Assembly (NCBI RefSeq): GCF_025725725.1
Contig: NZ_CP107020.1
Span: forward strand, 2,480,001 to 2,544,000
DNA from: Brachybacterium huguangmaarense
GTDB lineage: Bacteria > Actinomycetota > Actinomycetes > Actinomycetales > Dermabacteraceae
DNA length: 64,000 nucleotides
Reading direction: 5' to 3'
In this document: positions 1 through 10,803 of the stretch, in pieces
How the letters are laid out: each line of letters begins with the position of its first letter
Position numbering within the stretch: the first letter of the stretch is position 1
Notes under the pieces: generated by a model
Told to the model about the DNA's origin: nothing
Seen by the model: only the letters and a program-made list of their open reading frames with translations
Databases searched by the model: none
Made by a program: the position numbers and the translations under genes

Positions 1-428
1 GCTTCGTCGCGCTCATGGCCCTGCTCAACGGGATCTTCGGTGCGGTGCTCGGCGGTCTCACCTTCCAGCAGCTGCTCGGCTACGTGTTCTGGCCCTTCGC
101 CTTCCTCACGGGCGTGCCGGCCGCCGAGTGCGCCCAGGTGGGACAGCTCATGGCCACCAAGCTCATCTCGAACGAGTTCGTGGCCATGCTGTCCTTCACC
201 GACGCCGCCCCCGGCGGCACGGTCGAGCTGAGCGATCGCGCGACCGCGATCGCGCAGACCTTCCTCGTCTCGTTCGCCAACTTCTCCTCGATCGGCATCA
301 TCGCGGGCGCCGCCAAGGGGCTCGCCCCCGCCCAGGGCGACGTCATCGCGCGCTTCGGTCTCAAGCTCCTGTACGGCGCGACGCTCGTGTCCTTCATCAG
401 CGCGACGATCGTCGGCCTCATCGCGTGA
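1..428 (+). CDS. Nucleoside transporter (NupC/CNT family), C-terminal part
   Basis: The reading frame is open from the window edge, so the 5' end lies outside. The visible ~142 residues are hydrophobic with helices, and the segment PAAECAQVGQLMATKLISNE followed by a serine/glycine-rich stretch and a last membrane helix is typical of the C-terminal half of concentrative nucleoside transporters. These carry nucleosides across the cytoplasmic membrane by ion symport. The stop codon is at 426-428. Family assignment is by recognition of the conserved E-x-x-x-x-G-x-L-x-x-x-K-x-x-x-NEFVA segment; the exact substrate cannot be told. Confidence 0.8.
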   Translation, partial: FVALMALLNGIFGAVLGGLTFQQLLGYVFWPFAFLTGVPAAECAQVGQLMATKLISNEFVAMLSFTDAAPGGTVELSDRATAIAQTFLVSFANFSSIGIIAGAAKGLAPAQGDVIARFGLKLLYGATLVSFISATIVGLIA

Positions 429-481
429 CGGCCGGGCGCGTGGCATGCGTCATATGCGCCGTCGCACACCGGTTCCGAGTC

Positions 482-509
482 GCGACAGCCCGCTCGGCAC
501 TGCTATCCT
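482..509 (+). promoter_or_regulatory. Candidate promoter of tRNA-Asn
   Basis: GCGACA (482-487) and TATCCT (504-509) are separated by 16 nt and lie 12 nt before the mature tRNA. This is a reasonable sigma70-like pair; predicted from sequence only. Confidence 0.45.
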
Positions 510-521
510 CGATCAGGTTGA

Positions 522-594
522 TCCCGCGTAGCTCAATCGGCAGAGCATTCGACTGTTAATCGAACGGTTACTGGTTCAAGTCCAGTCGCGGGAG
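522..594 (+). tRNA. tRNA-Asn (GTT anticodon)
   Basis: A full cloverleaf can be drawn: acceptor tcccgcg (522-528) pairs with cgcggga (587-593), the anticodon arm ttcga-ctgttaa-tcgaa gives anticodon GTT, and the T arm is actgg-ttcaagt-ccagt. The discriminator base is G and CCA is not encoded. Confidence 0.96.
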
Positions 595-610
595 CTTGGA
601 CGAACGTGTG

Positions 611-635
611 AAGGCCCCGGGGATCCCGGGGCCTT
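611..635 (+). terminator. Hairpin terminator after tRNA-Asn
   Basis: An 11-bp stem, aaggccccggg (611-621) with cccggggcctt (625-635), and a 3-nt loop lies 16 nt after the tRNA. It has no clear T tract, as is common in high-GC actinobacteria. Confidence 0.6.
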
Positions 636-707
636 CGTGCTGTCGGCCCCTGCTCCGGCGCCGACATCCCGCCCGTCGCGCGCGACGGCCGACCACCGGA
701 GGTGCCC

Positions 708-1190
708 ATGCCCGCAGTTCCTGACTCCCGATTCCCGATCTCGCCCGCGTTCGCCGAGGGCTCCGTCTGGGTGGACCGCACGGGAACGCGCCGTCTCGTG
801 GGCCGCAACCAGCGCGGTGTCGAGATCCCCATCGGGGAGGGGGAGGGGCAGATCACACCCGGCGAGTTGCTCAAGCTCGCCCTCATCGGCTGCGCGGGCA
901 TGAGCGCGGACTTCACGATCGGGCGTCGCCTCGGCGAGGACTTCCCGCTGCGCGTCTACGCCCACGGCAGCTCGTCGGAGCAGGACAACCGCTACGACCG
1001 CATCGACGAGGAGATCCAGCTGGATCTCTCTGGTCTGGCCCCCGAGCAGATCGAGCGCGTCGAGCGCGCGATCACCAAGGCCATCGCCGCGAACTGCACC
1101 GTCGAGCGCACCCTCACGGGCGATCCCGAGGTGCATCACGAGATCGTGGACGTCCCGGCCGCCGAGGCTCCCGAGGAACCGGGCGCATGA
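708..1190 (+). CDS. OsmC/Ohr family protein
   Basis: A 160-residue OsmC-fold protein. The two cysteines expected of the family are present: Cys62 in ALIGCAGMS and Cys130 in NCTVERTL. Family members reduce organic hydroperoxides using this cysteine pair. I chose ATG 708 because ggagg (698-702) sits five bases upstream; a GTG at 702 overlaps that ribosome site. The stop overlaps the peptide deformylase start (ATGA), so the two are probably co-translated. Whether this is a true Ohr peroxidase or an OsmC-like relative is not resolvable here. Confidence 0.85.
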   Translation: MPAVPDSRFPISPAFAEGSVWVDRTGTRRLVGRNQRGVEIPIGEGEGQITPGELLKLALIGCAGMSADFTIGRRLGEDFPLRVYAHGSSSEQDNRYDRIDEEIQLDLSGLAPEQIERVERAITKAIAANCTVERTLTGDPEVHHEIVDVPAAEAPEEPGA

Positions 1191-1672
1191 CCGAGCGTCC
1201 GATCCGCCTCATCGGCGATCCGGTGCTGCGCACCGCGTGCGACCCGATCCGCACGGTCACCGACGGCGTTCGCACCCTCGTCGCCGACCTGCTCGAGACC
1301 GTGGACCACGAGGGCCGGGCGGGCCTGGCCGCCAACCAGATCGGCGTGAGCCTGCGCGCCTTCTCCTGGCACCTCGACGAGGGTGTGGGCTACGTGCTCA
1401 ACCCCGAGATCGTGGAGCTGTCCGAGGACGTCCAGGACGACGACGAGGGATGCCTCTCGCTCCCGGGCCTGTGGTACCCGCGCCGCCGGGCCCGCTATGC
1501 CCGCTGCCTCGGCACCGACCTCGACGGACGCGCCGTCGAGCTCGAGGGCGACGGCATCGTGGCCCGGCTGATCCAGCACGAAGTGGGCCACCTCGACGGC
1601 CAGCTCTACGTCGACGGCCTCGAGCGCCCCGTCAGGAAGCGCGCGTTGCGAGACATCCGCGCGAGGTTCTAG
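1187..1672 (+). CDS. def: Peptide deformylase
   Basis: Removes the formyl group from the N-terminal methionine of nascent proteins. All three family motifs are visible in 161 residues: [11 protein letters not shown] (43-53), EGCLSLPG (87-94, with metal ligand Cys89) and QHEVGHLDG (130-138, two His ligands and catalytic Glu132). The last motif has glycine where most deformylases have aspartate (HExDH), although the metal-binding HExxH core is kept. It starts within the OsmC stop codon (4-nt overlap). It may be a secondary or divergent deformylase paralogue. Confidence 0.92.
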   Translation: MTERPIRLIGDPVLRTACDPIRTVTDGVRTLVADLLETVDHEGRAGLAANQIGVSLRAFSWHLDEGVGYVLNPEIVELSEDVQDDDEGCLSLPGLWYPRRRARYARCLGTDLDGRAVELEGDGIVARLIQHEVGHLDGQLYVDGLERPVRKRALRDIRARF

Positions 1673-1787
1673 GCTGACGACCTGAGAGAACTGCACTGAG
1701 CTGCACTGCACTGCCCGTGAGGTGAGCACCCGCCCCGGAGGCACCGATTCGTTGGGGAAGACGCATCGGAACACCGGAAGGGTCGTC

Positions 1788-2285
1788 ATGACACAGGGAG
1801 TGCTGTACATCCACTCCGCGCCGCGAGCCCTGGCACCGCACATCGACTGGGCGGCGAGCGGAGTCCTCGGCGTGCCTGCCCGCCTGCAGTGGCGCGAGCA
1901 GCCCGTCGGCCCCGGCCTCGTGCGCGCGGACCTGACCTGGCGCGGGCGCGAGGACACCGGCGCGCGCCTCGCGAGCGCCATCCGCGGCTGGGACGACGTG
2001 CGCTACGAGGTGGTCCAGGACGCGACCGCCCACGCCGACGGCGCCCGCTGGAGCTGCACGCCCGAGCTCGGGATCTTCCACGCCACGACCGACCGGGCGG
2101 GCAACACGGTGCTGTCCGAGGACCACGTGCGCGCGTGCATGGAACGGGCCGCGGCCTCGCGCGATCCGCAGGCGCTGGCCCGGGAGCTGTCGCTCGCCCT
2201 CGGCGAGCCGTGGGACGAGGACCTCGAGATCTACCGTCACGCGGGCGAGGGCGCGAAGATGCGCTGGCTGCAGCGGGTGGTCTGA
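1788..2285 (+). CDS. DUF3145 family protein
   Basis: A 165-residue protein starting MTQGVLYIHSAPRAL, which I recognise as the actinobacterial DUF3145 family of unknown function. The ATG at 1788 has a ggaagg ribosome site at 1776-1781. The N-terminal YIHSAP and LAPHIDWA segments and the length fit the family. No membrane segment or signal peptide is seen. An upstream in-frame GTG (1722) would add 22 residues unlike the family, so I did not use it. Confidence 0.85.
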   Translation: MTQGVLYIHSAPRALAPHIDWAASGVLGVPARLQWREQPVGPGLVRADLTWRGREDTGARLASAIRGWDDVRYEVVQDATAHADGARWSCTPELGIFHATTDRAGNTVLSEDHVRACMERAAASRDPQALARELSLALGEPWDEDLEIYRHAGEGAKMRWLQRVV

Positions 2286-2292
2286 GGCCGCC

Positions 2293-3678
2293 CTACTCCT
2301 CGACGAGCGCGGCGCCGCGCTGCTCGGGCAGCGTCACGGCGGCGATGGCCGCGAGCACGAAGGCGAGCGCGAACACCGAGAAGGTGAGCACGGCTCCGCC
2401 CGCGCTCATGAGCAGCGGCACCGAGAGCGGCGCGAGGATCGAGGCGATGCGCCCGAAGCCCGCCGCGGCGCCCGTGCCCGTGGCGCGCACGGGCGTCGGG
2501 TACAGCTCGGGGCCGATCGCGTAGAGGGCGCCCCAGGCTCCGAGGTTGAAGAACGACAGCGCGCAGCCGGCGGCGATGATCGTGGCCTCCGAGCCGGCCA
2601 GGCCGAAGGCGCCGGCCGCGAGCGCCGAGCCGATCAGGAAGATCGTGAGCGTCCACCGGCGACCGATCACCTCGATGAGCCACGCGGCGATCGCGTAGCC
2701 CGGCAGCTGCGCGAGGGTGATGACGAGGGTGAAGAGGAACGAGCGGGTGAGCCCGAAGCCGCGGTCCACCAGGAGCGTCGGGATCCAGATGAACGCGCCG
2801 TAGTAGGAGAGGTTCACGCAGAACCACACGACCCACAGGGCGGCCGTGCGCGCCCGCAGGCGCGGCGACCACAGGGACGGGCGGGGGCCGTCGGGGGCGT
2901 CGGCGATCTCGACCGTGCGCGCGGGAGGCGCGACGTGGGCGGCCTCCTCGAAGGAGCGCACGGCGCGCTCGGCCTCGGCATGACGCCCGGCCGACTCGAG
3001 GTAGCGCACGGACTCGGGCATGCCGAAGCGCACGACGATCGCGTACGCGGCGGGCACCATGCCGAGCGCGAGGGCCCAGCGCCAGCCGGCGGGGCCGGCG
3101 GCCACGACGACGGTGCCGATCACGGCGGCGAGGATCCAGCCCACCGCCCAGAAGGCCTCGAGCCATACGACGACCCGCCCCCGGACCCGCCGGGGCGCGT
3201 ACTCGCTCACGAGGGTCGACGCGACGGGCAGCTCGGCCCCGAGGCCGAGGCCGACGACGAAGCGCAGGGCCACGAGCATCGCGAGGCCCGTGGCGAGCGC
3301 GGAGGCGCCGGTCGCGATGCCGTACACGAGCAGCGTCAGCACGAAGACGCTGCGACGCCCGACACGGTCGGCCAGGCGCCCGCCGAGGGTCGCGCCGAGC
3401 GCCATCCCCAGGAAGCCCGCGGAGGCGAGCAGCGAGCCGTCGCCCTTGCTCAGGCCCCAGTGCACGGTGAGCGCGGCGATCACGAACGACACGAGCCCGA
3501 CGTCCATCGCGTCGAGCGCCCAGCCGAGGCCGGACGCGCCGAGCATGCGGGCGTGACGCCGGGTGAAGGGCAGGCGGTCGAGCCGCTCGGGGCGGGTCAG
3601 AGCGTCGGGGCGCCTCCCGTCCTGCGCGGTCCCGGTGACGGGGTGCGGCTCCGCAGGACCGCGCAGCGAGGGCGACAT
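2293..3678 (-). CDS. MFS transporter, sugar/aromatic-acid-type
   Basis: A 461-residue major facilitator with about 12 hydrophobic segments. The loop-2/3 signature GGRLADRVGRRSVF is near residue 100 and its second-half counterpart AWLIEVIGRRW is also present. It has a ~40-residue polar N-terminal extension. Family members of this shape import sugars, niacin or aromatic acids; the substrate is not predictable. The start is only 3 nt after the fabF stop on the same strand, so it is probably the last gene of the fab operon. That is an unusual neighbour and may hint at transport of a small acid or precursor. Confidence 0.85.
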   Translation of the reverse strand: MSPSLRGPAEPHPVTGTAQDGRRPDALTRPERLDRLPFTRRHARMLGASGLGWALDAMDVGLVSFVIAALTVHWGLSKGDGSLLASAGFLGMALGATLGGRLADRVGRRSVFVLTLLVYGIATGASALATGLAMLVALRFVVGLGLGAELPVASTLVSEYAPRRVRGRVVVWLEAFWAVGWILAAVIGTVVVAAGPAGWRWALALGMVPAAYAIVVRFGMPESVRYLESAGRHAEAERAVRSFEEAAHVAPPARTVEIADAPDGPRPSLWSPRLRARTAALWVVWFCVNLSYYGAFIWIPTLLVDRGFGLTRSFLFTLVITLAQLPGYAIAAWLIEVIGRRWTLTIFLIGSALAAGAFGLAGSEATIIAAGCALSFFNLGAWGALYAIGPELYPTPVRATGTGAAAGFGRIASILAPLSVPLLMSAGGAVLTFSVFALAFVLAAIAAVTLPEQRGAALVEE

Positions 3679-3681
3679 GCC

Positions 3682-4920
<1,239 letters not shown>

Positions 4921-4980
4921 CTGGGGACCTCCGGTGTGGGAAGGGGCGGGGGCGGGTGCGAGACGCCCGTCGGAGACGAA

Positions 4981-5011
4981 ACGCCCGGAGCGCCGCAGCG
5001 GCTCCGGGCGT
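4981..5011 (-). terminator. Intra-operon hairpin between acpP and fabF
   Basis: An 11-bp perfect stem, acgcccggagc (4981-4991) with gctccgggcgt (5001-5011), and a 9-nt loop lies just after the acpP stop on the minus strand and before fabF. As a partial terminator or mRNA-end stabiliser it would favour high ACP relative to FabF. No T tract is visible. Confidence 0.6.
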
Positions 5012-5020
5012 CCGGGAGGG

Positions 5021-5269
5021 TCAGGCCTGGGCGCCCGCGATGAACGTGACGGCGTCGCCGACGGTCGCGAGGTTCTTGACCTCCTCGTCGGGGATGCGCA
5101 CGTCGAACTTCTCCTCGGCATTGACCACGATGGTCATCATCGAGATGGAGTCGATGTCCAGATCGTCGGTGAAGGACTTGTCCATCTGGACGTCCTCGGT
5201 GGCGACGCCGGTCTCCTCGTTGACGATCTCGGCGAGGCCCGCGAGGATCTCGTTCTCGGTGTTTGCCAT
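5021..5269 (-). CDS. acpP: Acyl carrier protein
   Basis: An 82-residue acidic protein that carries acyl chains on a phosphopantetheine arm. The attachment serine is Ser41 in DLDIDSIS; the actinobacterial IDSIS form replaces the enterobacterial DSLD. ATG 5269 has a strong aaggag site upstream. It lies between fabH and fabF as in other actinobacteria, with a 108-nt gap to fabH. Confidence 0.97.
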   Translation of the reverse strand: MANTENEILAGLAEIVNEETGVATEDVQMDKSFTDDLDIDSISMMTIVVNAEEKFDVRIPDEEVKNLATVGDAVTFIAGAQA

Positions 5270-5377
5270 GGGGTGCTCCTTGGATCTGGCTTTCGTTGGC
5301 AGGGCAAGACTACCCGGGGCGGGCCCCGGCGGTGCGGAACACCGGCACCGGGGCGACACGCATCACGGGCGGGGGAT

Positions 5378-6379
5378 TCAGGGGAGGACGACGACCTGTC
5401 CGGCGTACACGAGACCGGCGCCGAAGCCGATCTGCACGCACACGTCACCGGACTTCGCGAGGCCCTCGGCGAGCAGGCGATGGGTGGCGAGCGGGATCGA
5501 CGCGGCCGAGGTGTTCCCGGTGTGTGCGATGTCCCGGGCGATGACCACGGAGTCGGGCAGCTTGAGCTGCTTGGCGAGCTCGTCGACGATGCGCATGTTG
5601 GCCTGGTGGGGCACGAACACGTCGATGTCGTCGACGGTCAGCCCGGCCTCGTCGAGGGCCTTGCGCACGATGTCGGCGGTGTGCCACACGGCCCAGCGGA
5701 ACACGGTGCGCCCGTCCTGCTCCATCGTCGGCCACGGCGAGGTGCCGTCGCGGAAGTCGGTGAGCGAGCCCGTCATCCGGATGGTGTCCCAGTTCTCGCC
5801 GTTGGAGCCCCAGATGGTGGGGCCGACGAGCGGGGTCTCGGACGCGGTGACGATCGCGGCGCCCGCCCCGTCGCCGAGCAGGAAGGAGATCGAGCGGTCG
5901 GTGGGGGAGATGAAGTCGGAGAGCTTCTCGGCGCCGACGACGAGCACGGTGGTCGCGTTGCCCGAGCGGATGAGGGCGTCGGCCTGGCCGATCCCGTAGC
6001 AGAAGCCCGCGCACGCGGCGCCGATGTCGTAGGCGACCACGTCGGGGTTGCCGATCTGCGCGCCGAGCCACGTCGCGAGCGACGGGGTCGCGTAGGGGAA
6101 GGACACGGTCGAGACGATCACGATGTCGATGTCCGTGCCGGACAGGCCCGCGGTCTCGAGCGCCTCGCGCGAGGCCTCGAGGGCGAGGTCGCCGACGGTG
6201 CGTCCGGCGCTCGCGCGGGTGCGCGAGATGATCCCGGTGCGCTGGCGGATCCACTCGTCCGAGGAGTCGATGGGGCCGACCAGGTCGTCGTTGGGGACGT
6301 CGAGGTCGCCCCGGGCGGCGCCGTAGGAGACGATCCGCGAGCCGGGGACGGTGGGGCGCGGACGCAGGGTCACGCTCAT
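5378..6379 (-). CDS. fabH: Beta-ketoacyl-ACP synthase III
   Basis: Starts fatty-acid chains by condensing acetyl-CoA or a branched acyl-CoA with malonyl-ACP. It has 333 residues, with the Cys-His-Asn triad at Cys123 (GAACAGFCYG), His258 (VPHQANMRI) and Asn289 (HTGNTSAAS). The start ATG lies 4 nt after the fabD stop, so the genes are tightly coupled. Primer choice (straight or branched chain) cannot be read from the sequence. Confidence 0.97.
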   Translation of the reverse strand: MSVTLRPRPTVPGSRIVSYGAARGDLDVPNDDLVGPIDSSDEWIRQRTGIISRTRASAGRTVGDLALEASREALETAGLSGTDIDIVIVSTVSFPYATPSLATWLGAQIGNPDVVAYDIGAACAGFCYGIGQADALIRSGNATTVLVVGAEKLSDFISPTDRSISFLLGDGAGAAIVTASETPLVGPTIWGSNGENWDTIRMTGSLTDFRDGTSPWPTMEQDGRTVFRWAVWHTADIVRKALDEAGLTVDDIDVFVPHQANMRIVDELAKQLKLPDSVVIARDIAHTGNTSAASIPLATHRLLAEGLAKSGDVCVQIGFGAGLVYAGQVVVLP

Positions 6380-6383
6380 GGTC

Positions 6384-7304
6384 TCAGTTCTCCTGTCCGG
6401 TGAGCAGGGTCCGGGCGGCGTCGAGGTCCGCGGGCGTGTTGAGGTTGACGAGGCCGATGCCCTTGAGCTCGCGCTTGGCGAGCCCGGTGAGGGTGCCGGC
6501 GGGGGCGAGCTCGATCATCCCGGTGATGCCGCGGTCGCGGAAGGTCTCCATGCACGCGGCCCAGTCGACGGGGGAGGACACCTGGCCGACGAGCAGGTCC
6601 AGGTACTCCCGGCCCGAGGTGACGACGCGGCCACCCGCGTTCGAGACGAGCGGGACGACCGGGTCCGCGGGCGTCAGCTGAGGGGCGAACTCCTCGAGGC
6701 GGGTGCGGGCCGAGGCCATGTACGCGGTGTGGAAGGCGCCCGCGACCTGGAGGGGGATGACGCGGGCCCGGGCCGGCGCATCGGCCGCGAGGGCGGTGAC
6801 GGCGTCGGCGGCGCCGGCCGCGACGACCTGGGCGGGGCTGTTGAGGTTCGCGGGCGCGAGGTCGTGGCGCTCGATCGCGGCGAGCACCTCGGCGCGATCG
6901 CCGCCGACGACGGCGGCCATCGAGGTGGGCTCGGCCGCGGCGGCCTCGGCCATCGCGTTCGCGCGCACGGCCACGAGCCGCATCGCGTCCTCGGCGCTCA
7001 GCACGCCGGACAGGGCGGCCGTCGTGACCTCCCCGACGCTGTGTCCGGCCATCGCGTCGGCGATGTCGCTGCGCCCGTCGGCGAGGGCCTCGCCCGCGAC
7101 GATGCCCGCGGCGACCAGCAGGGGCTGGGCGATCGCGGTGTCCCGGATGGTGTCGGCGTCGGACTCGGTGCCGTGGCGGACGAGGTCGACCTGGGCGGCC
7201 TCGGACAGGGCGCCCAGGCGGTCGGCGACGCCGGGCAGGTCGAGCCAGGGGGCGAGGAATCCGGGCTTCTGGGCCCCTTGGCCGGGGCTGACGAGGACGA
7301 TCAC
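6384..7304 (-). CDS. fabD: Malonyl-CoA:ACP transacylase
   Basis: Loads malonyl groups onto ACP. It has 306 residues beginning at GTG 7304 with ggagg 8 nt upstream. The N-terminus IVLVSPGQGAQKPG, nucleophile Ser89 in GHSVGE and catalytic His192 in AFHTAYM are canonical. It heads the fabD-fabH-acpP-fabF block and lies 43 nt downstream of a small GntR regulator, which may control the block. Confidence 0.96.
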   Translation of the reverse strand: MIVLVSPGQGAQKPGFLAPWLDLPGVADRLGALSEAAQVDLVRHGTESDADTIRDTAIAQPLLVAAGIVAGEALADGRSDIADAMAGHSVGEVTTAALSGVLSAEDAMRLVAVRANAMAEAAAAEPTSMAAVVGGDRAEVLAAIERHDLAPANLNSPAQVVAAGAADAVTALAADAPARARVIPLQVAGAFHTAYMASARTRLEEFAPQLTPADPVVPLVSNAGGRVVTSGREYLDLLVGQVSSPVDWAACMETFRDRGITGMIELAPAGTLTGLAKRELKGIGLVNLNTPADLDAARTLLTGQEN

Positions 7305-7347
7305 TGCAGGGCCTCCAAGGTGATGCGGGTGGGGACGGGCGAGAGGG

Positions 7348-7671
7348 TCAGGAGTGCGAGGCGTCGAGGGCCGCGAGCACGACCTTCCGGGCGCGGTCGC
7401 GGTCCACGCCCAGCTGGACGGCGAGCTCGGCGAAGTCGCGGGCCGCCTTCTCGAGGCGCCCGGAGACGCCGTCGAGCGGGGCCACGACGGTGCCGGCGCG
7501 GCCGCGGGTGATGACGATCCGTGCCTCCTCGAGGCGGCGGAAGGCCTTGGCGACGGTGTTGACCGCGACGTCGAGGTCCGCGGCGAGCGCGCGCACGGTG
7601 GGCAGGCGCGTCCCCGGGGGGAGCGACCCGTCCTGGACCGCGCGCGCGATCGCATCGCAGATCTGGCGCAC
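7348..7671 (-). CDS. Small GntR-family (YtrA-type) regulator
   Basis: A winged helix-turn-helix of the GntR family with no large effector domain: LPPGTRLPTVRALAADL and VAVNTVAKAFRRLEE form the DNA-binding part, followed by a ~45-residue helical tail. With the GTG start at 7671 the protein has 107 residues. The codons upstream also read like GntR sequence (IDRHAVEPPVRQI), so the true start is probably the CTG at 7770 (140 residues), which would overlap the aceE stop as CTGA. It lies between aceE and fabD, so control of pyruvate dehydrogenase or fatty-acid genes is plausible but inferred. Confidence 0.82.
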   Translation of the reverse strand: MRQICDAIARAVQDGSLPPGTRLPTVRALAADLDVAVNTVAKAFRRLEEARIVITRGRAGTVVAPLDGVSGRLEKAARDFAELAVQLGVDRDRARKVVLAALDASHS

Positions 7672-7766
7672 CGGCGGCTCGACGGCGTGCCGGTCGATGC
7701 GGCAGATGCCCGTGAGGGCGTGCGCGGCCGGGACGGGCCGCTCGGTCGTCGCGGCCGCCTCAGCGG

Positions 7767-10514
7767 TCAGGACTCACCGCCCGAGGAGCCGGACTCGCCC
7801 GCGTTGACGTTGAGCAGGTCGTACTTCTCGGCGGCCTGGCGCGGCGCCGAGGCGTCGACCTTGCCCTCGGCGGCGAGCATCTGCAGCGCCTTGACGACCA
7901 TCGAGTGGGCGTCGATGTGCAGGAAGCGGCGCGCGGCTGGACGGGTGTCCGAGAAGCCCCAGCCCTCGGCGCCCAGGACGCCGTAGGCGCCCGGGACCCA
8001 CTGGCGGATCATGTCGGGCAGCAGTCCCTCGTAGTCGCTCGTGGCGACGAACGGGCCCTCGACGCCGGACAGGCGCTCGGAGATCCACGGGGTGCGCGGA
8101 TCCTCCTCGGGGTGCAGGAAGTTGTGCTTCTCGGCCTCGAGGGCGTCCTTGCGCATCTCCGCCCAGCTGGTCACCGACCACACGGCGGCGCGCACGCCCC
8201 AGTCCTGCTCGAGGATCTCGCGGGCGTGGCGGGCCCACGGCACGCCGACGCCGGAGGACATGAGCTGGACGAGCGGGCCGTCGCCCTCGGGGGCGGGGTC
8301 GAGCTCGTACATGCCCTTGAGCAGGCCGTCGACGTCGAGCCCCTCAGGCTCGGCCGGGTGCACGATCGGCTCGTTGTAGACCGTCAGGTAGTAGAAGACG
8401 TTCTGGTCGCGGTCGTCCTCGCCGTACATGCGCTGGAGGCCGTCGCGCATGATGTGGCCGATCTCGTAGCCGTACGCCGGGTCGTAGATGACGGCGGCGG
8501 GGTTGGTCGCGGCGAGGATCGGGGAGTGGCCGTCCATGTGCTGGAGGCCCTCGCCCGCGAGCGTCGTCTTGCCGGCGGTCGCGCCGATCAGGAAGCCACG
8601 GGCCATCTGGTCGCCGGCGGCCCAGAAGAAGTCGGCCGTGCGCTGGAACCCGAACATCGAGTAGAAGATGTAGAACGGGATCATCGGCTGGTTGTGGGTC
8701 GCGTACGAGGTGCCGGCCGCGGTGAACGCCGAGGTCGCGCCGATCTCGTTGATGCCCATGTGCTTGATCTGACCCTGCGTGGACTCCTTGTAGGCCAGCA
8801 GCAGGTCGCGGTCGACCGAGACGTAGTTCTGGCCGTCCGGGTTGTAGATCTTGGCGGTCGGGAACATCGAGTCCATGCCGAAGGTGCGGGCCTCGTCGGG
8901 GATGATCGGCACCCACAGCTTGCCGGTCTGCTTGTCCCGCATGAGGTCCTTGACCAGGCGCACGAGCGCCATCGTGGTGGCGATCTCCTGCTTGCCGGAG
9001 CCGCGCTTGGCGACCTCGTAGGCCTTGTCGCCGGGGAGGTCGAGGACGACCTTCTCGTGATCGCGGCTGGGGACGCCGCCGCCGAGCACCCCGCGCCGCT
9101 CGCGGAAGTACTTCATGGCGGGGGAGTCCTCGGGCGGCAGGTAGTACGGGGCGTCGTAGACGCTGCCGGACTCGAGCTGCTCGTCGCTGATCGGGATGTT
9201 CAGCGTGTCGCGGAGGGCCTTGAGGTCCTCGAGCGTGAACTTCTTCATCTGGTGGGTCGCGTTGCGGCCCGCGAAGCTCTTGCCGAGGCGGTAGCCCTTG
9301 ATGGTGTGGGCGAGGATCACGGTGGGCTGGCCCTTGTGCTCCGTCGCCGCCTTGAACGCCGCGTAGACCTTCTTGGGGTCGTTGCCGCCGCGGTTGAGCT
9401 TCCACCAGATGTCGTCGTCGGTCATGTCGGCGACGAGGGCCTTCGTGCGCGGGTCGCGCGCGAAGAAGTTGTCGCGGATGAACGCGCCGTTCTCGGTGCG
9501 GTAGGTCTGGAAGTCGCCGTCGGGGGTGGCGTTCATGAGGTCGACGAGGGCGCCGTCGTCGTCCTTGTCGAGCAGCGGGTCCCAGCCCGAGCCCCAGACG
9601 ACCTTGATGACGTTCCAGCCCGCGCCGCGGAACTGGGCCTCGAGCTCCTGGATGATCTTGCCGTTGCCGCGGACGGGGCCGTCGAGGCGCTGCAGGTTGC
9701 AGTTGACCACGAAGGTGAGGTTGTCCAGGTGCTCCTTGGCGGCGATGTGGATGTGGCCGCGGGACTCGACCTCGTCCATCTCGCCGTCGCCGAGGAACGC
9801 CCAGACGTGCTGGTCGGACGTGTCCTTGATGCCGCGGTTGGTCAGGTACTTGTTGAACGAGGCCTGCTCGATCGCGTTGACGGGGCCGATGCCCATCGAG
9901 ACGGTCGGGAACTCCCAGAAGTCCGGCATCGCGCGCGGGTGGGGGTAGGAGGGCATGCCGTGCGGGTTGGACTTCTCCTGGCGGAAGCCGTCGAGGTCGT
10001 CCTGCGTGAGGCGGCCCAGCATGAAGGCGCGGGCGTAGATGCCGGGGGAGGCGTGGCCCTGGAAGAACACCTGGTCGCCGCCGCCGGGGTGCTCACGGCC
10101 GCGGAAGAAGTGGTTGAAGCCGACCTCGTACATCGAGGCGATCGAGGCGAAGCTCGAGAGGTGGCCGCCGACGCCCACCCCGGGGCGCTGGGCGCGATGG
10201 ACCACCATCGCCGCGTTCCAGCGCAGAGCGTCCTTGATCTCCTTCTCGAGGGCGCGGTCGCCGGGGTACTCCGGCTGCTGCTCGACGGGGATCGTGTTGA
10301 CGTAGTCGGTGTTCCCGCTCTGATGGATCGGCACGTGCTTCGCGCGCGCGTGCTGGATCATCGTCTGCACGATCTCCGAGGCCCGGTCGCTGCCGCGCTC
10401 ATCCAGAAGCGCGTCGAAGGACTCGACCCACTCCTGGGTCTCCTCGGGGTCAAGATCCTGCGCGTGGCTGGGCAGGCTGATGCCGATGGGACCGGGGTTG
10501 TCGTGTGAGGTCAC
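7767..10514 (-). CDS. aceE: Pyruvate dehydrogenase E1 component, homodimeric type
   Basis: Decarboxylates pyruvate with thiamine diphosphate as the first step to acetyl-CoA. The 915 residues match the single-chain E1 of actinobacteria and enterics. The ThDP/Mg segment [10 protein letters not shown] followed by [15 protein letters not shown] is near residue 245, and the C-terminal transketolase domain ends in a short glycine/serine tail. Start GTG 10514 has agaagga upstream. A minus-strand TACTCT at 10613-10618 could be its -10 box. It heads the acetyl-CoA to fatty-acid gene run. Confidence 0.97.
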   Translation of the reverse strand: MTSHDNPGPIGISLPSHAQDLDPEETQEWVESFDALLDERGSDRASEIVQTMIQHARAKHVPIHQSGNTDYVNTIPVEQQPEYPGDRALEKEIKDALRWNAAMVVHRAQRPGVGVGGHLSSFASIASMYEVGFNHFFRGREHPGGGDQVFFQGHASPGIYARAFMLGRLTQDDLDGFRQEKSNPHGMPSYPHPRAMPDFWEFPTVSMGIGPVNAIEQASFNKYLTNRGIKDTSDQHVWAFLGDGEMDEVESRGHIHIAAKEHLDNLTFVVNCNLQRLDGPVRGNGKIIQELEAQFRGAGWNVIKVVWGSGWDPLLDKDDDGALVDLMNATPDGDFQTYRTENGAFIRDNFFARDPRTKALVADMTDDDIWWKLNRGGNDPKKVYAAFKAATEHKGQPTVILAHTIKGYRLGKSFAGRNATHQMKKFTLEDLKALRDTLNIPISDEQLESGSVYDAPYYLPPEDSPAMKYFRERRGVLGGGVPSRDHEKVVLDLPGDKAYEVAKRGSGKQEIATTMALVRLVKDLMRDKQTGKLWVPIIPDEARTFGMDSMFPTAKIYNPDGQNYVSVDRDLLLAYKESTQGQIKHMGINEIGATSAFTAAGTSYATHNQPMIPFYIFYSMFGFQRTADFFWAAGDQMARGFLIGATAGKTTLAGEGLQHMDGHSPILAATNPAAVIYDPAYGYEIGHIMRDGLQRMYGEDDRDQNVFYYLTVYNEPIVHPAEPEGLDVDGLLKGMYELDPAPEGDGPLVQLMSSGVGVPWARHAREILEQDWGVRAAVWSVTSWAEMRKDALEAEKHNFLHPEEDPRTPWISERLSGVEGPFVATSDYEGLLPDMIRQWVPGAYGVLGAEGWGFSDTRPAARRFLHIDAHSMVVKALQMLAAEGKVDASAPRQAAEKYDLLNVNAGESGSSGGES

Positions 10515-10665
10515 GCTGTCCTTCTCTCGTCGAGCGTTCGGACGTGGTCCCGGGTGGCCAGGGCGCGTCGGTGCACCGGCGCGCAGGCGTCCCGCGACCT
10601 CGGGTCTGGACCAGAGTACGTCCTCGCCCGCGCACGCGGGCAGGCGTCCCGGGGACGTTCCTCAA

Positions 10666-10694
10666 GTGACATGAAAAACACAGTTCGCTAGACT
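10666..10694 (+). promoter_or_regulatory. Candidate promoter for the DUF3052 gene
   Basis: GTGACA (10666-10671) and TAGACT (10689-10694) are spaced by exactly 17 nt. This predicts a ~100-nt leader before the TTG start at 10804. Confidence 0.6.
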
Positions 10695-10803
10695 CCATGC
10701 GCTCGCCCCTCTTCGGAGGCGGCAGCCCATCCCCGTCCGCGCGAGATCGTGCGTCCGACATCCCCTCCGCGCCCCGGGCGCGGATGCCGAGAGGAGCCGC
10801 CCT

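Noticed and set aside
7905..10508. An 867-codon plus-strand frame opposite aceE
   Set aside because: It is antisense to a clearly functional gene. Its Val/Asp/Gly/Arg-rich composition is what high-GC codon structure produces on the opposite strand, and no motif is present.
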